The notes beneath the pieces were generated by a model. It had not been told where the DNA came from. It saw nothing but the letters and a program-made list of their open reading frames with translations, and did no database searches. From NCBI GenBank assembly GCA_036426205.1, contig CM071571.1:113118316-113182315 (forward strand): a DNA stretch of 64,000 nt, read 5' to 3'. A program made the position numbers and the translations under genes. This DNA is from Ascaphus truei (lineage: Eukaryota > Chordata > Amphibia > Anura > Ascaphidae). Of the stretch, positions 1-10,224 are shown piece by piece. Each line of letters starts with the position of its first letter. Position 1 is the stretch's first letter.

Positions 1-536
1 TCACTACACCAAATAAAAATGACATTATATTATCGCGCACCTAATAAAGAAATCTGTTAAGGCATAGTAGTAGCTGACCTAAGGCTGAAATAACTGAACA
101 GTGATCTTAATGTACATCCTCGGATAAAACAAAGACTCTGGAATAGTAAAGGCAAGGAGCAGAAGGTGACTGAAGGAGTTAGAGCCACTGTCCATTTAGA
201 ATTAAATATAATCTGGAATGACCAATTTGTGATCACACGCACATTCTGCCAATTACCCTGCAATCACGTGTTCTTCCTAATTCATGACACTAGATATATT
301 GTAGGAGATTAGCTAGAAGGAAGATAATTAGGTCTAGATCCACACAGGTCTGTTAAGACAGGTTCATAATGGGAGAGAGAGACTGAGATAAAGTTAAAGA
401 CAGAGAGAAAGATACCTTTGAGTTACTCTGTCTCTCCCTACCGCCTTATATTTCAAGGTCGGGATGGGAGTAACGTCACATTTAACTAACATCGGGTTAA
501 ATCCCTGTGTTTTGATGTACTTCTGTGAATATGCGT
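1..536. other. Unassigned intergenic DNA
   Basis: No ORF, terminal repeat or family signature was recognised. The stretch is AT-rich with a purine-rich patch near 365-415. Confidence 0.5.
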
Positions 537-538
537 TT

Positions 539-731
539 GTAACCTGGTTGCCCCCCTAATCTCACAAAGGGTTTCCTAGGGTGTCTCAAGCTCAGGCTAC
601 ATGTCTGTATGTGGTGCTTCGCTGAAAACCTGTCTTGTTTATCTCAGCAGCGCCTCCAACTGTAACCCGGTTACCCCCCCAATCTCAAAAAAGGTTGTCC
701 TAGGGTGTCTCCAGCTCAGGCTACATATCTG
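539..731. repeat. Direct repeat pair (~69 bp units) in LTR-like DNA
   Basis: Units at about 539-607 and 662-731 share the order GTAACC-GGTT, a C-run, AATCTCA, TCCTAGGGTGTCT and CAGGCTACAT with few mismatches. Between them lies AGCGCCTCCA (649-658), the reverse complement of the block found in every LTR of the related families further right. The TGTAACC start resembles the minus-oriented LTR ends at 21897 and 51919. This is most likely the 3' end of a degenerate minus-oriented LTR, partly duplicated. Its outer limits are not clear. Confidence 0.5.
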
Positions 732-830
732 GCAATATAGAAGAAAATGCAGCGCACCACGATCCAAAAGAAGAGCAGGTCTGGCCAAAAAGGTAATCTT
801 TAATGAGGAATCATAAAAGCAAGGGATGCA

Positions 831-866
831 GCCCTTCTACGCGTTTCGTGTCTAGCACTTTATCTG
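831..866 (-). other. Hairpin-core motif, copy A (minus strand)
   Basis: On the minus strand: CAGATAAA, stem GTG, loop ctaga, stem CAC, then GAAACGCGTAG. Flanks match the other copies while the stem sequence differs. The left flank departs from the CTGANGAA consensus, so this is a weaker copy. Confidence 0.5.
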
Positions 867-1072
867 TATGTGGTGCATACCTGCTGGCTACACTCTCCCT
901 CTGGTGGAATTCAATGGTTCCCACTTGGACCGAATTTACTGAGCCATCCTCAAGTGGACAACCTGTGAAAATGCAGATAATGCAAAATATTAATACATTA
1001 CATACACAGACTGTATACCACCCTGGATGGTGAAATACAACAAGGGAAACTCCCAACATGGAGAACCCACAA

Positions 1073-1736
1073 CTAGTAGTAATGGCGGGGATCAGGCTTC
1101 CTTATTTCCCATCCATTATGGTCTACCACCTTAACAAAGTATGATTGGAGAGGCCCATTCTCCGCCCTGTACACTATCTTGTGCATGTAGATATTCCTGC
1201 CTGTGCTCCATACTCTCATGAGGGAACAGACTTTCTCTTTGGTCTGATATGCAGAGCTACTGCACTTAATTCTTAAATATTCAATGACAGCGTCTCTGAG
1301 CCAAGTGTCTCTCTGATCCTCTATTTCCTGCATAATAGGCTCAGGTACATACGGAACTCATACCAATGAGACTGTCTGTATCTGGCTACAATAGCTCTAT
1401 CAGCTCTGCTTAGTTTTGTCAGTTTCTTGTTCCCAGCCTTTCCTGGCAGTACCCAGTATTTAGGCTCCTCAGGTGCAATGTCATCGTATAGTATGGATGA
1501 ACCTTTGGGTGTCACTATTTTCTGTGTGATCTCCCTCCATCTGTTATCAAGTTCTTTGGCATAGAGTAAGTGCCTACATCCCACCAATGATCTACTACAT
1601 CATCCTTAATAAGTACAAACCTAGTACGGTCCATCCCTTTATCATACCCCTCGAATAAGGGTGCCCACCATTTGTCTCGGTGCTCATATGAGGATGACAC
1701 ACTCATACCTTCCTCTGACTCAGCTCTTGAGGACAC
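1073..1736 (-). pseudogene. Unrecognised ORF fragments, downstream part of the minus-strand cluster
   Basis: Three overlapping minus-strand frames (1515-1736, 1321-1587, 1073-1333) read like one protein broken by frameshifts. They are rich in W, K, R and D, with a conserved-looking piece around WVLPGKAGNKKLTKLSRAD and a charged tail ending at a stop near 1073. They lie directly downstream of the 1810-2994 ORF and may be its continuation. I do not recognise a domain. A retroelement ORF1 or gag-like product is a guess from the surrounding mobile DNA. Confidence 0.35.
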
Positions 1737-1809
1737 ACCAGATGTCTCTCTATTTGTGGAGTGTGAACCTTTACATTTCCCTCTAATGACATGTGTGTAT
1801 ACCGTGGGT

Positions 1810-2994
1810 TCATTCTGGGTGCCTTATGATTACAGGACCCTCCTTGGCAGATGACTGGGACCCTCTGGTCCTACCTCTAGGTGCAGGGTTAAACACAGTG
1901 GGGATAGGTACAGGTATACGACTTGACCATGGTATTTCCCCATCAGAACCCTCATCACTTGAAACCCAGTCCCGCCAGTCCATAGACAATTTGGGTGTCT
2001 TACTTTGCTTACCCCCACTAGGACCCGATAGTATAGAATATGACGGGGTAGGGACAGTGGCCGGGGCAAGGGTGCTAGGGGCGGTGACCATAGGATCACC
2101 ATTGTCCATAACAGTGTCTCTTAGTCGGGCTATGCCGCGACCTGTAGATGCTCTCTTACTGTCTCTGGCGGCAGCGCGCCTGGCTCCTCTCTTAGCCACT
2201 TGCTCTTTGAATTTTGCAAACTCCTCCTGTACACCGGATCTCCTCAAGGAGTCGATTAAGGCTTCCGGGTCTACAATCCGTGTCGACCCAGAAGTGACGT
2301 CATCATGGGTCGTCGCGAAATCGTCATCCGCCTCTTGGTCACGCTCAGGAAGTGCGTCACTCACCCGAAGGGGCGACGGTGGGTCTGCAGGGTCGTTGCG
2401 GACGAGCAGGTAGGCCACCGGACTCTCTCCCTCTGCAGGTTCCTCTTTCACCTGGCGGAAGTAAGGGGGTGGTAGTGTCATCTTACCACTCAGCTGTCTT
2501 GCGATACTCTGCGGTTCTCCAGGAGCAGTCTCGGGTCCAATCTCCACCACACTGGGAGTCGCCACGGCCGTGGGACTTCTACGCGGTTCAGGCCGCACCA
2601 GTGCTTGCTGTCGGGGGGTCTCAGGGCTCACCCGCTCTGTCTCTCTGATAAGTGGACTCTGTCTTTCACCACTGGGATGGTCCGCCAGCTGGCGTATCAC
2701 CACCGATAACAGGCTGTCTCTCTCGTTGTCCGACGAGGACGGCAATGGCACCTCCGCTGGGGAGCCACATCTGAGTAGCTGGGCCTGGATCCCTACCGCA
2801 GGGGTGATGTATGGGACCAGGGCAGCTTTTGCATCCGCTTCCTCCACTTCGATCAACGTCGCTGGAGTGCCTCTCGCGGCGTCACTATGGTGGGGTATGG
2901 CTCTGTAGGCCAGAGGTATAATATGCCACACTGTTGGCACCATACTGTAGTACTTGGGGCAGGCCCGGGTGACCTGCATTGTATGCACAGGCAC
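1810..2994 (-). CDS. Unrecognised 394-residue ORF, possible retroelement ORF1
   Basis: This is one of the longer uninterrupted frames outside the Gypsy and LINE copies. The protein is rich in Pro, Ser, Glu and Arg and looks largely disordered. It has an acidic patch (DQEADDDF) and a basic central stretch (KRGARRAAARDSKRAST). No enzymatic motif is visible. It probably continues the frame of 2853-3521 after a frameshift near 2900, and is continued by the fragments at 1073-1736. Low-complexity composition next to mobile DNA suggests a gag/ORF1-type structural product, but no family is recognised. The start methionine is arbitrary because the frame likely enters from upstream. Confidence 0.4.
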   Translation of the reverse strand: MPVHTMQVTRACPKYYSMVPTVWHIIPLAYRAIPHHSDAARGTPATLIEVEEADAKAALVPYITPAVGIQAQLLRCGSPAEVPLPSSSDNERDSLLSVVIRQLADHPSGERQSPLIRETERVSPETPRQQALVRPEPRRSPTAVATPSVVEIGPETAPGEPQSIARQLSGKMTLPPPYFRQVKEEPAEGESPVAYLLVRNDPADPPSPLRVSDALPERDQEADDDFATTHDDVTSGSTRIVDPEALIDSLRRSGVQEEFAKFKEQVAKRGARRAAARDSKRASTGRGIARLRDTVMDNGDPMVTAPSTLAPATVPTPSYSILSGPSGGKQSKTPKLSMDWRDWVSSDEGSDGEIPWSSRIPVPIPTVFNPAPRGRTRGSQSSAKEGPVIIRHPE

Positions 2995-3521
2995 CGCTGG
3001 TACTCGCGGCCATCAACCTCCACAACCAGGAAGCCTCCTGGAAGCTGATATGTAGTCACACTCAAATCAGCCATCTTTTGCACAGGGGTTGAAACAATCA
3101 GCTTGCTTGCTTGACAAATAGCTCCTTCTCTGTCGCCAGCCAAACAAGAGTGAGATTTCTGCTGCTCACTTCCTGCTCCTCCTTCAGCTGGGGTGGAACA
3201 CTGTGATTGGCTCTTGGTGTGCCCCCTCCCTCTGGTGGATGGTATAGGCGGGGCACTCAATCTCTTTGGGTGATGGGGACTCGTCCTTTGGCCAGTCACT
3301 GCACAGGGGGCCGCAGCCACAGCTTTCGCGCCGCTTCCCTCCTTTAGCTGGGGTTCTGGTTTTGGCGCCAAACCTTTGCACATCTCTCTCCACATCTCTC
3401 GCACAGCCTGCTTGCATGCAGCACGTGCGCGATCTAGGCTTGGCGGGAGTCGCCATTTTGAACCTTCTGCACCACACGTTTCAGTATATGGCACCGCAGC
3501 CGCCATTTTAAACTCCACCAT
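2853..3521 (-). CDS. Unrecognised 222-residue ORF with a Cys-pair (zinc-ribbon-like) segment
   Basis: The frame opens at an ATG at 3521 and overlaps the next ORF in another frame. Its last third contains CLCIQC and, about 18 residues later, CQQCG. These two CxxC pairs could bind a metal ion. The segment MADLSVTTYQLPGGF is a plausible internal start. The upstream two thirds are Ala/Pro/Arg-rich and may be non-coding. The 5' end faces the Penelope-like element on the other strand about 50 bp away. Function unknown. Confidence 0.35.
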   Translation of the reverse strand: MVEFKMAAAVPYTETCGAEGSKWRLPPSLDRARAACKQAVREMWREMCKGLAPKPEPQLKEGSGAKAVAAAPCAVTGQRTSPHHPKRLSAPPIPSTRGRGHTKSQSQCSTPAEGGAGSEQQKSHSCLAGDREGAICQASKLIVSTPVQKMADLSVTTYQLPGGFLVVEVDGREYQRCLCIQCRSPGPAPSTTVWCQQCGILYLWPTEPYPTIVTPREALQRR

Positions 3522-3578
3522 GCCCCGCAGAGCACCATCTTTGGTGAACCCACTAAGCTCACGTTAGCGCTATTCTCA

Positions 3579-4400
3579 GTGCCTGAAGTGCAACTCATTC
3601 CTAGGTGGGGTGCAATTGTAGTTCAGAGTAATGTCAAATACAATATGGAAGCGTTGCGACAATTACAGGATATTAATTCATACAAAACCCTCAAATCTGA
3701 CCCTACTGATGTATTTTTAGCACAGTTAAATAACATTCTTGACTTTGGTGTCATCCTGCAGGTATTGAGCGAGAAAGAGAAAAGCTTCCTGTCGGTCCAG
3801 AATCCAGTGATCCCCATCTTCCACCATCTCCCAAAGATCCATAAAACTCTGGTCGACCCTCCTGGACGACCAATAAAATCGAGTATTGGATCTTTGGGAG
3901 ATGGATTATCCAGGTACATTGACATTTTTCTACAGCCACTGGTTCACAAACTTCCGTCATATCTTCAAGATTCCACTGATCTACTTAATTCACTTTCAAC
4001 TTTCACTTGGTCTCCTAATTATTTCTGGGTTACCCTTGATGTCACATCCCTTTATAAAATTATTGATCACTCACAAGGTATTGCAGCAACACAACACTTC
4101 CTCAATCACTCATCTTTATCACCAGCACAAACCACATTCATTTTAGAATCCATTTTATATTTACTCACTCACAACTATTTCTTATTTGACACCACTTATT
4201 ATTTACAGACACGAGGTACAGCCATGGGTACTTCATTTGCACCCTCTTACGCTAACTTGTTTATGGGTTATTGGGAGCACATGCACATTTATAGTCACAC
4301 CAACCCTTTCCGTAATAACATCAAATTCTATCGGAGATTTATTGACGACCTGTTTCTTATCTGGGAAGGTGACACAAGATCACTGACGGAATTTTATTGA
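3579..4400 (+). pseudogene. Penelope-like element RT domain (partial)
   Basis: This is the reverse transcriptase of the element, which copies element RNA at a nicked target. Visible motifs in order are GAIVV (about residue 11), LPKIHK (about 84), the RPIKSS and LDVTSLY blocks (the latter holding the first catalytic Asp), TRGTAMGTSFAP, and FIDD (about residue 254), the equivalent of the YADD catalytic pair. The N-terminal segment before GAIVV is absent. The frame stops at 4398-4400 and homology resumes one frame over, showing a small indel. The methionine given is only the first ATG of the open frame. Confidence 0.75.
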
Positions 4401-4425
4401 CGAGTTAAACAAAAACGATTACAAT

Positions 4426-5463
4426 TTGCATTTTACTTACTCCTATCATCACCAGAAAATTGAATATTTAGATCTATCGCTATACATTGATTCATGTCAA
4501 TCTATCCAATCTGATATTTTTAGGAAGTTAAATTCAAGGAATACATTTCTCAAAGCAGATAGCGGCCATCCCCGCCCCCTAATCAAAGGCATACCAAAAG
4601 CACAATTTCTAAGGTTGAAACGCATTTGTTCAACCACAGATCAATTTGTAAAACAATCAAAAGAACTTGCCATAAGATTTTGTAATAGGGGATACTGCAA
4701 AAAGGACTTACAGGGGGCTTTTGAATATGCCTATCATACTCCACGTAAAAATTTACTGAATAAAAAGAAAAAGAAAACAGATTGTGACAAAACCTCAACA
4801 CCATTGTACTTCATTACACAAAACAGTCGACATGCCAACTCAATCCGCTCCATTGTAGCCAGACACTGGAATATCCTGACATTGTATACCAAGCTCAAGC
4901 CATTTATTGAGGAATTACCAAAATTTGTATTTAAAAAAGCTAAAACCCTGTCAAATTATATTTCACCCAGTCTGTATAAAAAATCACAGATAAAAACTAA
5001 GGGTTTTGTTCCCCCGACAGGTTTCTTCAAATGTGGCTTTTGCAAAGTTTGTACATACGCCAAGTCTATTAAGGCAATACATTCAAAAATCAATAAACAC
5101 AAAATCAGATTGAGGAGTTTAATTACATGTAACACCAGCTACGTGGTATATGTTTTGACATGTGGTTGTGGCATGAGCTACGTAGGCTGAACGATACGTC
5201 CATTAAAGCTCAGAATAATGGAACACATTAGAAGTATAAAGAACAAGGACCAGAGGTTCCCAGTGGCAAGACATTTTTTGGAATGTCCACAAGGGAAACT
5301 TGATCTTCTTACTTTTAGTGGGATAGAACACATTCCACTCCCAGTCAGACGTGGAGATCGTCAGAACACCCTTAACCAAAAGGAAATGTTCTGGATCTTC
5401 ACACTTGATACCATGACACCACAAGGTATCAACGTTGACTGGGAGATAAAACATTTTCTTTGA
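4426..5463 (+). pseudogene. Penelope-like element RT thumb/linker and GIY-YIG endonuclease
   Basis: The region after the frameshift holds the C-terminal RT part, a Lys-rich linker (KKKKKTD), and a Cys-rich segment with CGFCKVC that resembles the zinc-binding linker of Penelope-like proteins. A GIY-YIG nuclease follows: YVVYVLTCGCGMSYVG is the variant GIY...YIG signature. A TGA at 5188-5190 falls immediately after this signature. The frame then continues with an IMEHIRSIKNKD segment (the expected Arg/His region) and ends near 5463. The stop separates the two halves of the nuclease active site, so this copy cannot make an intact enzyme. Confidence 0.75.
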
Positions 5464-5494
5464 CTTTTCTTTTTATTCTCTTGTCATTGGGAAT

Positions 5495-5532
5495 CTTTGT
5501 ATATTTGTATATTTGTATATTTGTATATACAT
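5495..5532. repeat. Short tandem repeat, unit TTTGTATA
   Basis: Four to five copies of an 8-bp unit lie just after the Penelope-like ORF. It could be part of the element's 3' tail or an independent microsatellite. Confidence 0.6.
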
Positions 5533-5966
5533 GTGTTCCCCTACATGTCGTTCGGATATGTAGCTCTGCCACGACACATAGTCTTTAATAGTCATTATGC
5601 ATCCCTGATTAAGACCAAGGGATACATACAAATACATATGCATGTTAATAATATCGGTTATACACCAACAACATGCACACACAGATACATCCTTATCTCA
5701 AAGCATCCACTTGTTTTCTTACATATTTTTCTCTCTTTTAACATATAAGACCATATCATTCACAATGTTAGGAGATCTTGGACTATAGCCAACGACCCTT
5801 GTACCTTGATGATTTAGTTTAGACCATATCTATCACTTTATACGATTACATACTTGTTTCATGATCAAAGCTATATATATATATAATTTTTTATATTATT
5901 GTATTTCATATTACATATATGATTTTTTCCATCCCATATCCTCCCTTTATCCCTTTCCCCCCCCCC
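5533..5966. other. AT-rich DNA before the gap
   Basis: AT-rich sequence ends in a C-run directly at the gap. Possible 3' untranslated remains of the Penelope-like element. Nothing else was recognised. Confidence 0.4.
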
Positions 5967-6034
5967 NNNNNNNNNNNNNNNNNNNNNNNNNNNNNNNNNN
6001 NNNNNNNNNNNNNNNNNNNNNNNNNNNNNNNNNN
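5967..6034. other. Assembly gap (68 N)
   Basis: Sixty-eight N positions preceded by a run of C. No sequence is available, and any reading frame drawn across it is meaningless. Confidence 1.
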
Positions 6035-6202
6035 AAAACATAAAGGGAACAAAGCAAGACAAGGTTAAAAACACAATAAGAACCAATGTAAACAAGCAAA
6101 ACACCCCTCCACTTGACGTTCCTGAGCAAAGGGAAAAAAAAGAACCCCCCGCGAACCACCAACTCCGCTCCACTTCCCCCTTCGCCAGACCCCCCCCCCT
6201 AC

Positions 6203-9200
6203 CCTTTAGGATAATCAATAGCAATTTAATGTATGTAAAAACGGATTGCAAACTGTATAGGTTTTTTGTTTTTCAACCATAGCTTCTATTGCGCATGACA
6301 CGTGAGCCTGCATATATCGCGGTGCGCACCTCAGTCCATGAGTTTTTCCCACAATGCCATCTGTGGCATACAGACATTTCATTGGCTGAGTGACGTCACG
6401 TCCCGGTTGATTCCGGTATTCAGTGCTAGCGCCCAGGTATGTTACTCTTTGAAAAGCCCGACCGCGGGTGAAAAGCGTGAGAGGTGCAGGGTACTCTCCC
6501 TCCTTCAATGTTATCCATGTTTAAAATAGAGGAATTGTTGCAGCACAGTCCAGCCTCAATCGTTTTTTTCTGCATCGTGGTGCCTTGCTGACTCATCTTT
6601 TCCCTCGGCATAAGGTGAATTCGTCTAGGTACTTACTACACTCAATGTTAGCTCTAACCAGTGATAAAAACTCAGTGCATACCAAGGCTAGCAGAACTCT
6701 CTTTTTGTACACCGCACACTCTGACGTGTCCATTACAAGTACTCTGTGGTTTATATTCTGGATAACTGGATAATGTACTCGGTCTTTCCTACAGTACTTA
6801 GGCGTCAACCCTATCTTTGGCCACTCATAGTGCAGATCCTATACATAAGTTCCTGTCCCAAATTAACCAGGCTACACCCAGGCATCCTACACTATCTGAC
6901 TCAAGTTGACTAGAATAGCTATGCCCGAGTGTACCACAGATCTACACACCATCTTAGGCACCTAGGTGTGTTTTGCGAGAGAACACTTCCTCATTCACTA
7001 CCCCTAGATCTCTAATGCCACTTCCCCTCTGCAGCACTTGCTCTGAAGAGTGTACATACTTCTTTCAGTTCTGAGGTCTCGCCCGATGACATGGGGAGAC
7101 AGGTTTACTGGATGTGCCTCCGTTCACTTCACTGGTGCAAGCCCTCCATCCCTCGCGCACCCCAGCAGTGATGTTATGTGAGTACCTGTAGAAGAATTGT
7201 GCTCCCTCCATCCTGATATACTCACTCTCAGACAGGAGCTTGTATAAAATTGCAGTCTCTTTATGTCTCTTATCACAGCATACAGTTGGAGACAGTTGCA
7301 TCACGACCAGAGGTCCTCCTTTAGGATATCCCTGACTCCACTCTGTCTCCATTTAGGATGTCCCCGCACTCCACAGTGTTCCGACCCAGTGGGGGGCTGT
7401 AGCCTATTCCTAGCGAGCGGCGTCGGAGGGATATGGTCCACTTCCTAAAAACGAAACCTTAAACAGGCCCCTACTCATCCTCTGTCTATCTCCAACCTAA
7501 TCTACATATCTCAACTCTACTGAACACCTGAATTCTAACCCATCTCTACACTCTAATAGGAAAGTGCAATGCCCTAAGTAATTTTCAACAGGCATCGCCT
7601 CTGTGTCTCTGATTGGACACGACGTCAGATGACCTGCCTTCACTTCCTCAGGTGCAATTGCTTGAGGTGGGGAAAACACACCAGATACTCCTGGTCTAAC
7701 CTCCTTACAAAGGGTACCTGGGGTAACAGAATAACAACCACACAGGCATACGTTGGGGATGGCGAAACGGCACAAGACATATGTGTTAGAGAGAGCTACT
7801 GTTGTATCTTCAGAGAACAAGGTGGTAACACCGAGGGGTGGCAAGAATAGTACAAAATTACTTCCATAGGCAAACTATGCCTTCAAAACCACACAGGTAC
7901 ATTGTTAAGGTAATGCCTCTTATGCAATCTGCAATTAAGGTCAAGATAGGCTACATTTTCATACCCACTCTGATCCCTTCTGAACTGCTTCTCCTCCTGG
8001 AATGTTAATATGTTATAGCACATTGTTACTGTGACACTTAAGGATCAATTTAAGTCTTATTCTTAAGGTGTTATTGTTGACCTATGTCCCTTTATTCCTT
8101 GCACCGTTTTTAGAACCCACAATCCCCCCAATAACCACAGACCCTTAACTGGGAATTCAAAAGGCCACACGGTTTAAGATATACAACATTCCCTGGAACT
8201 GATGAGACAGTAGTCCCAAAAATGTACCCCCCCAAAAATGTAACCCCCCCACCCCCCCACAACATATACCCCAATCATGCTCACTGTAGCTGCTACAACT
8301 GTGAGCAACTCGCGTTCCAAAACCCATGGGGTCAATGTTAGGAGGATAACTTCAGGCCTGACACAGGTAGCCCACGTCCTAAAACACTCCGTCAATTCAT
8401 TAACATTCAGACACCTATGCACCTAAAACTAACAAGTCCGCACCCCTCCCAGCAGTGAGAAATCAATACACACCCATAACATAAACACATCCCAATTTAG
8501 CTTCATATTTTTTTTCTTTTATTCCGTCCCATTCCATTATTTGATTATCTGTCTATAACTTTTTTTAGATATAAATACACATAAATATAATGATCATAAC
8601 CAACAATACAAATTTCCCTTCACCACCTCAAAAGGGGAAGGTGTTGGCAGGACCTTTCAAGGTGTGAAGAAAGAGGTAAGAACTAGAGCCCCTCTTAATA
8701 TAACTTTCTTCTCCTCCACTTTCACTTTCTTAAACCCCCTCACTTCCACGGGGTACTCCACAGGTCACACCATCCTTCCCTACATCAGGGTTTACTTGAC
8801 CTTTACGTTTAACCCTTCAATTCCTTGACCCCATAGAATCCCCAACCCTCCACTCTCCCAATAACCGCAGACACATTTATGGTTTAAATGACATAGCTTT
8901 ATTAATCATAACAATAATTATAATGACACTATCATTCCTGGACCCGGTAGCAAGTAACGCAAAACATGTACATCTGATCATGGTTCAAAACCGATTTAAG
9001 AGACACTGTCAGCTTCCGCATTGGCTGAACCTAAGAATCCTCCATTGAACCACATTAACATTAACAACTTCCCACCTTTGCAAAAAAAACTGACCAGTTT
9101 GTATGCTTTTCACCTCTGTGGCATTGAGCCATCAAACTTGCCTCACCGCTACCCACCACCGTAGTAGCCTTCTATAACCCATCCTGTAAACTCATATTAA

Positions 9201-9617
9201 GGATATTCTGAAGTATACTCGAGAGAGATGAACTCCATCCCCCACCAAAACTCCTCACCTTCCAATTCTCATGACAACACTGTAATGCCACCTCATTGAT
9301 CTAACCAGATCTAACACACCATAGTTGTTGTGTTCACCCTGCTCTATCAATAGCCTTTCTATTCTAGCCGCCATAGACCAGCCTGGGAGTTCTCTTAACA
9401 TAAAAGTACCATCACTGCGGCCAGAATGAATGATCTGTGGTCCATACCAATCTTAATTATAAGTTCCACTGGATGCTCGTAACACCAATTATTGCCCCAA
9501 AATGCAGTAAAGTAACAGATATTCAGGGCCATCCTCCTTGTTTGTCATTGGAACGACATCACAGCAAGAATTTTTATCCATTGGGGTGGGAAAGTATAGA
9601 ACTGCGCACCCACAGCA
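6203..9617. repeat. Direct duplication, copy 1 (error-rich)
   Basis: From about 6203 the sequence matches 10225-13563 in the same order and orientation for ~3.4 kb. Differences are dominated by single-base insertions and deletions scattered evenly, many at short homopolymers, rather than substitutions. That is the signature of unpolished long-read sequence, and this copy starts about 170 bp after an assembly gap. Contents mirror copy 2: a degraded LTR-like segment (about 6950-7760) and a broken version of the SGNH-hydrolase ORF (about 9117-9617, minus). Confidence 0.85.
9117..9617 (-). pseudogene. SGNH-hydrolase ORF, broken duplicate
   Basis: This matches the 3' part of the minus-strand ORF at 13080-13814 but carries many single-base indels, so no long frame survives. 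The damage may be sequencing error rather than real mutation, given its place in the error-rich duplicate. Confidence 0.6.
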
Positions 9618-10224
9618 GCGGGGGGAGCGTCACACATCGCACCTAAACAGAGATCACCCCAACCCAATTCCCCACTAACGAACTATATAATATAATGCCC
9701 ATTATATAAGATGTCAAGCCATAGAGACGCCGTTCTTGTGCCTGGGGAACGCGGCCCCCCCTCTCTACCCTCTTCCCTCTCCCTTCCTTTCCCCCCTTTT
9801 CCCCCCGCTATTTCCTTCACTTCCTCCCACCTCTATTTATTTTTTATTATTTTTTTTATTTTTATTTTTCACCCCTTAAGAACAATTAGATCGCAACTAC
9901 ATATTAGAACAGTTTGGAATTTATTGTTATATATGGAATCAACACAGAATAATATTGCACTGTTACTACTGTCACTAATATATTTTCTAATTAGAATTTA
10001 AACATGACTTCATTGCACTTTTGTGATATGCACACTATAGATGGAATTCAACATTATAGATACTAATGTATTGGAAATATCTATAACTAACTCCTGCCTT
10101 AATTGTTTTTAAAGTTGTCATTGTCAATTTGTTATTGCAATCATATGTTTGCGATCTGCAGCCACTAAAGCAAACTAATCAGTGATTATTCTTGTATATA
10201 CATGTATGTTACCTTTGGCTATAG
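9618..10224. other. Spacer between the duplicate copies
   Basis: Contains a C/T-rich tract (about 9755-9830) and a T-rich tract (about 9836-9870), then AT-rich sequence. No gene was recognised. Confidence 0.4.

Larger units (their letters stand above)
3560..5463 (+). mobile_element. 5'-truncated Penelope-like retroelement
   Basis: The element encodes a reverse transcriptase followed by a GIY-YIG endonuclease, the defining order of Penelope-like elements (Neptune and Poseidon lineages of fish and amphibians). Homology starts abruptly at the GAIVV segment of the RT, so the N-terminal region is missing. The reading frame is broken once by a frameshift (about 4400-4426) and once by an in-frame TGA at 5188-5190. 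No pseudo-LTR was identified on either side. Confidence 0.8.

Noticed and set aside
1793..2413. 206-codon plus-strand frame
   Set aside because: It is the antisense of the longer minus-strand ORF (1810-2994) and has the composition of a shadow frame.
5861..6251. Reading frames crossing the N gap on both strands
   Set aside because: They contain undetermined residues and join unrelated flanks.
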